Shown here: positions 1 through 8,470 of the stretch, one piece after another
Numbering within the stretch: position 1 is the first letter of the stretch
How the letters are laid out: every line of letters starts with the position of its first letter
NCBI GenBank assembly: GCA_025529335.1
Contig: JAMYHX010000615.1
Location: 1-21,080, forward strand
DNA from: Rhizopus sp. PT2906
Lineage: Eukaryota; Mucoromycota; Mucoromycetes; Mucorales; Rhizopodaceae
Direction: 5' to 3'
Length of the DNA: 21,080 nt
Notes under the pieces: model-generated
Told to the model about the DNA's origin: nothing
Databases searched by the model: none
What the model saw: the letters and a program-made list of their open reading frames with translations, nothing else
Position numbers and translations under genes: made by a program

Positions 1-46
1 ACGTGACAATAGAATTTAACGATCGCGAATTTTACTCTTGGCATCA
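1..46 (+). repeat. Left arm of a window-spanning 46-bp inverted repeat
   Basis: Bases 1-46 (beginning ACGTGACAATAG and containing GATCGCGAATTTTACTC) are the exact reverse complement of 21004-21049. Counting straight on, positions 1-50 match at 49 of 50. Alternatively the match resumes after a 22-nt insertion in this arm: CTGTATAAC at 69-77 pairs with 20995-21003. The arm starts at the first base of the window, so its outer flank and any target-site duplication cannot be seen. It stands only about 30 bp from the open frame of the Helitron relic. It could be a terminal inverted repeat, one of two copies of a dispersed repeat in opposite orientation, or a contig-end effect. Confidence 0.9.
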
Positions 47-76
47 GTGTCAATAATTTTTAGAAAAACTGTATAA

Positions 77-1200
77 CGCTATATATACTGGAATAAAACC
101 ACTAGATCTAGAGGAAGACCAAGAACAGACGAGTCTTCTGATGCTGAAAGTATATCCAGAGGTAGACCCATGGCAAGGCCTGCTGCTTATATCTCGCAGC
201 TTTCTCGCCTTCATCCTTTGGACCTTGGACGTATGGACAAGGAATGCTCTCACTGTCATGTCTTGCACTGGACCGATGAAAGACAAGAGACATCATCTTT
301 GAGAAATCCTAGCTAGGAGTGATGCTGCAAGCAGGGATCAGTCCAGTTGCAACTCTTGCCTGGTCCATCTGAGTACTTGAAGGACTTGCTTGCAAGTACA
401 GACACTCATGACCGTCACTTCAAGGACAACCTTCGTCAATACAACGCTGCCTTTACGTTTACCTCTTTAGGATGCAACATTGTCTCAGCTGGGGAGCGTA
501 ATGTCAACAGTAACAGAGGTGGGCTTCACGCATTCCAGATCCACGGTGCTCTTTGCCACCGCCAGGGGCTGCTTGTCCCTTATGAAGGCAGCGAACCCAT
601 CTTTCGCTGCACAAAGAAGATCCGAAAGGAACGAAAATCTTAATTCCGAGATCACAACGGAGATTTCGACTATGCTTTCTCATTGTAACCCTTTTTCACG
701 CATATATCGCCATACACATGAGATCCTAAGCAGAAACGAGAACAAAAATACGGACGGAGATTTGAGCAATAATATCAGTGACAACAATGAAAGCAACAAC
801 TCGCCTTACATTATCATCAGTCCTTCAATGAGAATGAGGTTAATCGAAGGGAGTAACAGGCGTATTATCAATCTTCCTACAACGGAGGAAGCCGCTGCTG
901 TCATACCAATTGAGTATAGCGATCGAAGCTTCAGAGATATTATACTTACCTTAAGAAGAAGAGATCGTAATAACAACATTCGTCAAGGCTATGGCTTTGA
1001 CCAGTACTTTCAGCGTATCAGGGAAGCGCATGCTGCATACATGCCCACCTACTATGTCCTTTTATTTCCTCATCGAACTTACGGATGACATTGGGCATGC
1101 GCCTTTCCTCCTCCTCCTCCTCCTCCTCCACTGCTACCATCACCACAACCACTACGAACGAAGAAGTAACTATTTCAACAAGAAAGATAAGTTTTATTTA
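77..1200 (+). mobile_element. Decayed Helitron Rep/helicase, N-terminal part
   Basis: This is a relic of the Helitron_like_N region of a Helitron replicase. One frame, open from 77, holds an RGRPRT stretch (about 107-124), then LSRLHPLDLGRMDKECSHCH (about 206-259; zinc-knuckle-like), then after two in-frame stops (TAG about 316, TGA about 322) CCKQG, LLPGPSEYLKDLLAS, and NLRQYNAAFTFTSLG and FQIHGALCHRQGLL. Near 600 the match moves to another frame (NPFSRIYRHTHEIL, then RIREAHAAYMPTYYVLLFPH). Near 1085 it moves to a third (TLGMRLS). A (TCC)8 repeat follows. The catalytic HUH motifs and the helicase domain are absent. With at least two stops and two frameshifts it is not functional. The 3' limit is uncertain and lies next to the 3' end of the HSP20 gene. 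Family assignment is from remembered motif order. Confidence 0.8.
1106..1129 (+). repeat. (TCC)8 microsatellite
   Basis: Eight uninterrupted TCC units inside the tail of the Helitron relic. In the frame that would continue the relic they encode a serine run. Confidence 0.95.
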
Positions 1201-1244
1201 TTTTAACTTCAGAATTACTTATACAACAATATACATCCTCTATT

Positions 1245-1796
1245 TTAGTCTATTTGAATACGCCTTGTCTCTTTATTTGCCTTGGGAATGATAACCTTTA
1301 AGACACCATTTTCATAGCTTGCTTTAATTTCTTCAGATTTGATAGAAACAGGGAACGAGAAGGATCTTTGGAAGTTACTGGAAATTCGTTCATTTACCCA
1401 CCATCTGGGTGTAGTAGGGGTAGACGTAACGCTATTACCATTCGTAGTAGCGGTTTCAGTAGATGAAGTAGTTTCTGCAGATACCTCTTTGCTTTCTTTA
1501 GCAGCTTTACTCTCTGAAGCAGCAGAAGATTCTTGGTGGGTAGAACCACGTAACTGGAGTGTATTGTCATTTATGAGTTCAATATGGATATCTTTCTTGT
1601 CATAGCCAGGTAATTCAGAATGTAGCTCAAAGGCTTCTTCTGTTTCAATCAAGTCTGTTGCAGGCTGACGAGCAAAAGATCTTGCAGGAATAGCAGAGCG
1701 ACGAGCTATATGGTAGAACACAGGTTCTTCTATTAAGGCAAAGGCACGGTTAAAGTCACGGAGTGCTTCAGAAAAGAATCGTTGAGAGAGAGACAT
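1245..1796 (-). CDS. Small heat-shock protein (HSP20/alpha-crystallin family)
   Basis: Single-exon gene for a 183-residue ATP-independent chaperone that holds unfolding proteins, probably cytosolic. The alpha-crystallin domain starts near residue 46 (ATDLIETEEAFELHSELPGY, 46-65) and ends with NGVLKVIIPK (163-172), the usual G-V-L signature. The C-terminus has an I-x-I-type RRIQID. A Ser/Thr/Glu-rich insertion (about 88-130) interrupts the domain before FQRSFSFP; such insertions occur in fungal HSP20/HSP30 proteins. The first ATG is used: it follows a TATA box by about 50 nt and gives a normal N-terminal arm (SQRFFSEALRDFNRAF). A heat-shock-element-like array and a CCAAT box lie further upstream, so heat induction is likely (inference). 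The 3' end is close to the Helitron relic. Confidence 0.93.
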   Translation of the reverse strand: MSLSQRFFSEALRDFNRAFALIEEPVFYHIARRSAIPARSFARQPATDLIETEEAFELHSELPGYDKKDIHIELINDNTLQLRGSTHQESSAASESKAAKESKEVSAETTSSTETATTNGNSVTSTPTTPRWWVNERISSNFQRSFSFPVSIKSEEIKASYENGVLKVIIPKANKETRRIQID

Positions 1797-1848
1797 TGAT
1801 AAAATTGCTTTATTTGATACAGGACCCTTTCAAGTTTTTTTTTTCACC

Positions 1849-1856
1849 TTTTTATA
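1849..1856 (-). promoter_or_regulatory. TATA box of the HSP20 gene
   Basis: On the minus strand this reads TATAAAAA, just over 50 nt upstream of the HSP20 start codon. Spacing and sequence fit a strong inducible promoter. Confidence 0.6.
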
Positions 1857-1912
1857 CACAAATCACTCGGAACGGGTTTATTCCATATTAGGATCATTAT
1901 AAATCTTTTTAC

Positions 1913-1925
1913 TTCTAGCAGATTC
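1913..1925. promoter_or_regulatory. Heat-shock-element-like array upstream of HSP20
   Basis: TTC-ta-GCA-ga-TTC has the spacing of three alternating 5-bp heat-shock-factor units (nTTCn nGAAn nTTCn), with one mismatch in the middle unit (GCA for GAA). A second TTCTAGCA occurs at 1953-1960. Both lie 60-110 bp upstream of the TATA box. Binding by Hsf1 is an inference from spacing and from the identity of the downstream gene. Confidence 0.45.
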
Positions 1926-1981
1926 CTGTAATTGCTTTGTCTTTCCGTTTCTTTCTAGCATTTTACCCTTGTTTCATTTTG

Positions 1982-1986
1982 ATTGG
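1982..1986 (-). promoter_or_regulatory. CCAAT box upstream of HSP20
   Basis: ATTGG on the plus strand gives CCAAT reading towards the HSP20 gene, about 190 nt from its ATG. Candidate HAP/NF-Y site. Confidence 0.35.
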
Positions 1987-2773
1987 TCCGTAAATGCGAA
2001 GACTGTGCTGAAAGGGAGTGAACGATGAGTCAATTCTTTGCTACGGCTGCGGATGTTCACCCTGTTGTCGCCGATATGTGTTCAGCTGAATTCTGCATTC
2101 ATTTGTTTGTTTTTGATACAATAGTAAAGAATGGAAGGAATGTGCAGGATTAAGCTCAAATGAGCTTCCTGTCGCATTTAATAAGCATGTATAATTAAGC
2201 AAGGAGTATGGTCACAGTCGTTGCTACGGAATAGCCGGAGAAAAAAAAATGCGTAGTACGATTTGGAGAATATCCCCCCCCCTTGAAAGATAACTCATCG
2301 GATGTTTATACGTGTTTGTGAATTTTAGCCACAAAAGTAGGCTTGAATCAAGGATGAACGGTGTGAACAAAGGGACGGGAAAACGTCGGGAAGAAGATGG
2401 AATGATTTGTTATGTCAGTTTCCTTTTTACTACGTCTTTCTTGATGACATATGATAATAAATGTTGTCAATACAAACTAAAGAGAAAGACAAGATATATA
2501 AAAAGATCATATATAAAGAAAAACCATGTTAATCACACATCCAAAGCAACATTTGGTGAGAAAAATGCTACATGAAAGAGAAAGAGAGTTTCTTTTTCTC
2601 ACGATAGCCACCAACATGGTAGGATTTCTTTATTAAGTCAACATTTTATATATACACAAAAAAAAGGAGAAAAGACGGATGAAGCTTAAATGTTCTTTAT
2701 ACAATATTAAGTTGATATAAACTATACACAAATGAGAAAAAAAGAAAACAAGAGCAAATAGATAAAATATACA
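1987..2773. other. Intergenic stretch between the HSP20 promoter and the 3' end of the zinc-finger gene
   Basis: No convincing gene. It contains a 42-codon ATG ORF on the plus strand (2025-2153) in a locally less AT-rich patch, a C9 run (about 2273-2281), and AT-rich low-complexity sequence from about 2440 to 2770. The low-complexity part probably includes the 3' UTR of the minus-strand zinc-finger gene. An 87-codon open frame at 2312-2575 has a composition driven by AT-rich DNA and no recognisable motif. Confidence 0.6.
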
Positions 2774-3385
2774 TTATTTTTCCACACTCTCGGGTGAGAA
2801 TATGGGTGGTAAATTGCGATCCCAAGGTGGTCGCTCTATGAGATCCAGCAGAGATCGATTATGGTTATTCCCATTGGTATATGTCTTGCTTTCATGCGTG
2901 AATCGTGTGAGTATCCGAGATGGTAACTGTGGTGAGCTGTTTGGGGTGGCTAGCAGCACACTAGTTCTTTCTGTACTCAGTTGAATGTCCAAATCTAAAC
3001 TTGGTAGAATATGCTTTGAAGGTGATAATGGCGGTGAGTTAATGGGTGTAGGTGTAGGAAGAAATAAGGGTGGTCTGGATTCATAATATTTTTCTTTCTT
3101 CTTTTTATTTTTTGGATACATATGTGTACGGATATGACGAGAGAGTTCATCAGAACGAGAGAATCTCTTACTGCAGCCTAAATATGTGCACGGATGAGGT
3201 TTTTCTCCTGTATGAGTTCTAATGTGACGATTCAGGTGCTCTAATCGATAGAATGATTTAGGACATATAGCGCATTGGTGATGCCTAGAAGGCTTGTTGG
3301 TGTGCATCTTATCAAAGGCAGGTATAGGATACTTTGCTTTATTTGTGGATAGATTGACCAAACAATGAGCCGCTTCTATTTCCAT
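2774..3385 (-). CDS. Mig1/CreA-type C2H2 zinc-finger transcription factor
   Basis: Single-exon gene of 203 residues. Two adjacent C2H2 fingers lie at residues 38-58 (C38, C41, H54, H58) and 66-88 (C66, C71, H84, H88), joined by a TGEKPH linker. The recognition helices RLEHLNR and RSDELSR are those of the Mig1/CreA carbon-catabolite repressors, which bind GC-rich SYGGRG-type sites. The protein is therefore probably a nuclear repressor of genes for alternative carbon sources. A basic run (KNKKKKEK, about 92-99) after the fingers may be a nuclear localisation signal. A Pro/Ser-rich region (PTPTPINSPPLSPSK) follows. Near the C-terminus SLLDLIERPPWDRNLPPI looks like a possible co-repressor contact (inference). 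At 203 residues it is shorter than ascomycete CreA (about 400). It is divergent from RRP43, sharing a 315-nt promoter region. Confidence 0.88.
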   Translation of the reverse strand: MEIEAAHCLVNLSTNKAKYPIPAFDKMHTNKPSRHHQCAICPKSFYRLEHLNRHIRTHTGEKPHPCTYLGCSKRFSRSDELSRHIRTHMYPKNKKKKEKYYESRPPLFLPTPTPINSPPLSPSKHILPSLDLDIQLSTERTSVLLATPNSSPQLPSRILTRFTHESKTYTNGNNHNRSLLDLIERPPWDRNLPPIFSPESVEK

Positions 3386-3700
3386 AAAGAAGAAGAATAA
3401 AAGGAGAGAAAGAGAAAAAGAAAAAAAAAAAAAAGGAAATGGTCATATATTTATACTTAAGGGAATACCTGATTTAGTTTACTTAATCATAGTCATTTAT
3501 GTCCTTAGCATTTCTCACGTACACAATTTAGAACATATAGTTAATCTCTCTTAACGCGCGTGTAATGACCGATATGGTTTATGCGTAACTGTAAAAAAGT
3601 GTGGGAAAGATTATGCTTCTTTTGACTGGTCTAAGCCACCTTGAGATGATATTCATCCACGCATGCACACAAAAAGTAAAACTTTCTTTTATTGATAAAG
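3386..3700. promoter_or_regulatory. Shared divergent promoter region of the CreA-like gene and RRP43
   Basis: This 315-bp spacer separates two divergent starts. It holds a long A-rich tract next to the CreA-like start (about 3400-3435), the palindrome ACGCGCGT at 3554-3561 (MluI-box-like, but not the exact ACGCGT), and a pyrimidine-rich run just before the RRP43 ATG. No other gene is apparent. Confidence 0.5.
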
Positions 3701-4686
3701 ATGGTGGCTAATTTTGAGATCTTTAGTAGAATTCAACCTCATGAATACTTGAAGAAGTTTCTAAACGAAAAAGTGAGACCAGATGGAAGAGTTCTTGAAC
3801 AGTTCAGAAAGACCATGATTACAAAAAACGCCATATCAACAGCCAATGCAAGTGCAATGGTTCGATTAGGAGGTACCACTGTTGTCTGCGGTATCAAAGC
3901 AGAAGTGAGCGAACCCAAGATGAACACGCCTGGTCAGGGATATTTGGGTACATAGTGCAACTTATATACAGCCCTAATGACATCTAATCATGTTTTCTTT
4001 TCAGTACCTAATGTCGAGTTATCACCCTTATGTTCTTCAAAGTTTAAAGCAGGACCACCTTCTGAAAAAGCACAAGTATTATCAGAACTTATCCATCAAC
4101 TTTATACAAAGTAAGTAAACAATCATAAATATACAACATGTTGTCTAACTCACTTCTAGATCAAATGTGTTTCCTCTAGAGAAATTATGCATTGAAGAAG
4201 GAAAGGCTGTGTGGGTATTGTATGCGGATATCGTATGTTTAAACTATGATGGGAATGTACTGGACGCAAGCTTACTGGCATTATCGATTGCATTAAGAAA
4301 CTGTAACATCAAATAAGTGTGTGTACTTATCATATGAATTCATGCTTTTATTGTTTATAGTGAAATTACCAAAAGCAGAAGTAACTCCTTCAATGATAGT
4401 AGAAGCAGATCCTAATGAGTTCAATGACCCTATTGAACTATCAAGATTCCCTGTCCCATCCACATTCTGCGTGTTTAATAACCCAGATGTTATATTAGCA
4501 GATCCTAATGATACAGAAGAAATACTCACCAAGGAGACAATTACAATTATCATGGATTTAGATTATAATATTTGTAGGATATATAAAACTGGAGGAAATA
4601 CAGTCAGCATAGAACAACTAAAATATTGCATCAAAAAGTCAAAAGAAAGAGTAGATGAAATAAAGCAGCTGATCAGTTCAATGTAG
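3701..4686 (+). CDS. RRP43: Exosome complex subunit Rrp43/EXOSC8 (RNase PH-like)
   Basis: Join 3701..3947, 4005..4110, 4160..4302, 4361..4686 gives 273 residues, close to human EXOSC8 (276). It is a non-catalytic RNase PH-fold subunit of the six-membered ring of the RNA exosome (nucleus and cytoplasm; 3'-5' RNA processing and decay). Family motifs run in order: YLKKFLNEKVRPDGR near the N-terminus, STANASAMVRLGGTTVVCG, then across junction 1 GYLVPNVELSPLCSSKF, across junction 2 YTKSNVFPLEKLCIEEGKAV, VLYADIVCLNYDGN, and across junction 3 ALRNLKLPKAEVTPS, then PVPSTFCVFNN and TITIIMDLD. Introns are 57, 49 and 58 nt, all GT-AG and frame-keeping. The first ATG in frame is 3701; the open frame before it starts only at a TTG. 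PUS1 follows in the same direction 234 nt downstream. Confidence 0.95.
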
Positions 4687-4920
4687 AATATACACCAAGC
4701 ATATATATACACACACACATATTGGATATAAATAAAATAAACTTCTTGTGTCTTAATGACCTCTTCTTCTTTTTTCACATCGTACACACGCTCTTGCATA
4801 CATCAATGACATAAACTAAGGGGGCGTTTTAGATATATCTTTTCTGTGTGTAATAAATATTTACACAGTTTGAAAGTCTCACGGATTTATTTTTTTTTAT
4901 TCTTTACTCCTGTCAAAAAA

Positions 4921-6368
4921 ATGTCATGTACCTTTTATAGATCTAACAGATGTCTTTCAACATTTTCAACCATTCGTTCTCTACTCGGAAGCTTCTTACA
5001 GTCTAAAGACAAGCAGCTATCAAAGGTTGATTTACAAGATACGACAACAAGAAAGCCAAAAAAGAAAGTGGCCGTCATGGTAGGCTTCAACGGTTCTAAA
5101 TATTACGGAATGCAATTGTAAATATTGGATCAAGGCACAAAGAGAGATAAACTAATATGTATTTAGTCAGGATAATGTTGTCAGTATAGAAAGAACTTTA
5201 TTCGAAGCATTCTGTAAAATAGACGCCATATCCAAACAGAATTCATTGCACCCCTCAAAAGTTCAGTTTCATCGTGCGGCTCGAACGGATAAAGGCGTAC
5301 ATGCTGCCTGTAATGTTGTATCTTTAAAGATCATTCCTGATCCTTGTTTTATAGAAAAAGCAAATAGTGTCTTGCCTTCAGATATACGATTATGGGGTAT
5401 GTATTTATATACATGCTTTACCTGTATTTATCCCTTCATTAGGATATGTAGAGACAACCAAAGGATTTAATGCCAAGAACCAGTGTGATTCACGTATTTA
5501 TGAATACTTATTGCCTACATATGCATTAAGAGAGAAACAGACAAATATTGTTCTTAAGGAGCAACCTGGCGCACCTACTGATATTATGGTGCGTATGGGG
5601 GATAACCATGGTGATGAGCGATACGTTACCATGACAGATCCTTCAATTCTCTCAAACTATCGCGTAAGTCAAGAGAGACTTGACAAATTTAGTGAAGCCA
5701 TGTTCATGTTTAAGGGTACACATGACTTTCATAATTATACCTTATCCAAGGTCATTGGCAAAAGAGATACAAGAAGACATATAAGAAACATTGAAGTAAG
5801 AGAAGTTACCCATGTTGAAGCTCAATTTTAAAATGAATTCTACTTAGGTCAGTAAGCCAAAGATGATTCAGGGAAGAGAGTGGATAAGTGTTAAGCTTCA
5901 CGGGAATTCATTTATACTTCATCAGATCCGTAAAATGATTTGTAAGATAGCAATGATACATCGAGTGAATTGAGTGACTTACATATGATAGCTATGGCCA
6001 TACTCTGTGTTCATGTAGATGCACCACTTTCACTTATTGAAGAAAGTTTTGGACCTCAAAGATGGAGTATTCCTAAAGCACCAGCATTAGGCCTCTTGTT
6101 GGAACAACCCGTATTTGAATACTACAATCAGAAAGTGATAAAAGAAGGAATTAGAGATCCAATTGATATTGAGCGTTATAGATCAGCCATAGACCAATTT
6201 AAACAAGACCATATCTATTCTTTTATCATTCATCAAGAGCATCAAAGAAATGTGTAAGTAGTTGCTTACCAATGTATGGTTGTGTATTAACTTGTTTAAA
6301 GCTTTGAAAAATTCTTGATTAATTCAGACGTACATATGGCTACTGAATATGATTTCCTTGTACAATAA
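4921..6368 (+). CDS. PUS1: tRNA pseudouridine synthase Pus1 (TruA family)
   Basis: Join 4921..5117, 5167..5396, 5443..5795, 5848..5941, 5992..6253, 6302..6368 gives 400 residues. It isomerises uridine to pseudouridine in tRNAs and some other RNAs. TruA-family motifs: VAVMVGFNGSKYYGMQ near residue 55, the catalytic loop RAARTDKGVHAACNVV with Asp about 107, then NSVLPSDIRLWGYV, CDSRIYEYLLPTYAL, FKGTHDFHNYT, and KLHGNSFILHQIRKMI spanning into MAILCVHVDAPLSLIEESFG. The N-terminus (YRSNRCLSTFSTIRSLLGS) resembles a mitochondrial presequence, as expected for a dual-located enzyme. Introns are 49, 46, 52, 50 and 48 nt. Without the last intron the frame would stop at 6257; splicing adds FEKFLINSDVHMATEYDFLV, which fits the usual Pus1 C-terminus. 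The stop is 55 nt from the stop of the convergent transporter gene. Confidence 0.93.
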
Positions 6369-6423
6369 CTTCAAAAGTGCAACAACCAGATAGACAGACT
6401 ACTCTTTATTATAAAAAAAAAAT

Positions 6424-7933
6424 CTATTCAAACATAGCGTCTATTTCTTCTAAGCTCTTGCCTTTAGTCTCTGGTATAAACCACACACCAATAAAATTGA
6501 GTATGGAACATGCTCCAAAGAAAAAGTAGACACCAGAGATGGAGTATAGTAATAAATAGGGTATAGTGTATGTGATTAGGATGCTGCCAGCCCAACTTAT
6601 TGCGTACGTAAGTGATAGCCCTTTTGCGCGATATTTCATATTAAACACCTCTGCAGTGTACACATAGGTACATATCTCCCATGTTGCAGCAAAGGAAGCT
6701 GAAAAGAAATAGATACAAAGGATAACAATATAACGCGCTTGTGCATTTGGTATAGCCACTTCTCCATTTGTAACCTCAGCATAAGTATAGAATATGATGC
6801 CTACAGTAAACATACAGATGCTTGAGATAGCTGATCCTATCAAGAATAAAGAGCGTCTTCCCCATGTGTCGACCCACCATTTAAATGAAATCATGTTGGC
6901 AATAAATGATAGCAAACTAGCGCCTCCAGTTAGGGCAAGTGAAATGGATACATCATCTAAACCCGCATTCTTGAAGATAGTTGGAGCAAAATAGGAAATG
7001 GCGACATTGCCAGTAAAGCAGGTCGCAATAGAAATGAAAAACGCCGTCAATGTTGTTTTAAGATTAGACCCTCTGAAGAGTTCAGCGTATGTTTGATTGC
7101 TGCCCATTCTATGCTCTGCCTCAATCTGTGAGACAATTTTGGTATATTCATCTTGGACGATCCTGTGATCTTTTGGCAGATCATAAATATTTCCCAAGAC
7201 TTCCAAGCCTTCAGCATCTCTCTTTTGGCTGATCAACCAGCGAGGTGAGTACGGTAGCAATGAGCACGCTGCCAAGAATGCGATGGACAGGATGAACTGA
7301 ACGGCCCATGGAGTGCGCCATGCCCAGTTGGACTGAAAGTAACTGCTGTAAAATATGACAACGTATCCAACCAACCTACCAAAGGACGATAAGGATGTGT
7401 ACATGCTTACCAATCGCCCTCTGATATCTGAAGGAGCTATCTCTGATTGATAGAGCGGAATGGCATTTGTCATCAAACCGGTACCGAGTCCGGCGATAAG
7501 CCTTCCAGACAGCAAGATATGAGTATTAAATCCAGACAGCTCCATCATGATTCCAATGGAAAGCAATGAGGATGAAAACATGATGGAGTTTTTTCGGCCA
7601 ATGTCATCTATTTAGACGTTAATGGCTATTGTCATGCCAATCAGGTAACTAACCACAAAAGTATCCAGAAACAAAGGCGCCTACCATGGAAGTGATTAAA
7701 AAGGATGCAAGCAAGATGCTTTCGTAGAATGCAATAGACTCTTTTACAAAAAATAGCTTTTGAAAGATGGGCAATGCGATTATACCAGATATCGATCCTG
7801 TGTCATATCCACAGAGAAAACCACCCACCGCAGCAATAGCAGCATACAGATATGCACGAAGTTGATTGTTACCATCATGGCTTTTCAATAGCGGCCATCT
7901 TTCCCCTGAAGCCTTTGATTGTGGATCAATCAT
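6424..7933 (-). CDS. MFS sugar transporter (sugar porter family)
   Basis: Complement join 6424..7607, 7654..7933 (one 46-nt intron) gives 487 residues, expected to form 12 membrane helices at the plasma membrane. The splice rebuilds GYFCDDIGRKNS, the loop 2-3 motif. Others: GGFLCGYDTGSISGI in TM1; GRLIAGLGTGLMTNAIPLYQ...IAPSDIRGR (sugar transport signature 2); SPRWLISQKR before the central loop; DTWGRRS; and PETKGKSLEEID at the C-terminus. In TM7 the usual QQ-x-x-G-x-N is replaced by TCFTGNVAISYFAPTIF, so a sugar-contacting glutamine pair is missing and the substrate may not be glucose. Substrate and direction (probably H+ symport) cannot be told. It is divergent from DBP7 and convergent with PUS1. 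Confidence 0.92.
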
Positions 7934-8470
7934 TTTTTAATTAAAAAGAAAAAAAGAAAAAGGAAGCCATCATACATCATTTGATGATAAACATGATTAA
8001 CGCTCCTTTTTTCTTTCATCTTTGTCCGTGTGACTAGCGTTTTTCATTGTCGGCTGTTCATCTCTTTCTTTTTCATTCAATTCATCTTTTGAATACTTAC
8101 TACTACTACATAATTTATATATAATGAACTAAAAGACAGACAATGATCATCTAGCCTTCATATGCTGCAAAAGAGAACACACGTCTGTTACTGTTCTGCC
8201 TTTTATAAAGTGATTACTTTCAACTTCGGCACTTTTCTATTAAAAGAATGAATGTAGGTGTACGGTATTGAATTGGGAAATAACTGACCAATCTTTCCTT
8301 GTCTCTCTCTCTCTCTCTCTCTCTCTCTTTTCTACAAGGCCAACACATATCATCTATTGTATTAATTCAAGATCTACGTGTGTACGAGCTGAAAGTGAAA
8401 AACGGGATTTAAAAATTCTTTTCTGCAAGAAAACCTTTTTTATACACTTTTTCGGATCTGATCGATTAGA
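7934..8470. promoter_or_regulatory. Divergent intergenic region between the sugar transporter and DBP7
   Basis: A 537-bp spacer between two divergent start codons. It holds A-rich sequence and an imperfect palindrome around ATCATTTGATGAT (about 7976-7988) near the transporter, and a (TC)n microsatellite at 8302-8328 on the DBP7 side. The pyrimidine-rich tract is a common feature of fungal core promoters. No additional gene is evident; a 77-codon frame through the repeat is not protein-like. Confidence 0.5.
8302..8328 (+). repeat. (TC)n microsatellite upstream of DBP7
   Basis: About 13 uninterrupted TC units roughly 145 nt upstream of the DBP7 ATG, within its likely promoter or 5' UTR. Confidence 0.95.

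Noticed and set aside
2020..2095. Possible C/D-box snoRNA (ACGATGA near 2022 and CTGA near 2086)
   Set aside because: The C box has a mismatch and the flanks do not form a terminal stem.
2312..2575. 87-codon plus-strand ORF
   Set aside because: No recognisable motif, composition driven by AT-rich sequence, and it runs into low-complexity DNA.
6424..7933. Two separate transporter fragments (6424-7581 and 7649-7933)
   Set aside because: A 46-nt GT-AG intron joins them and rebuilds the GRK loop motif, so they are one gene.
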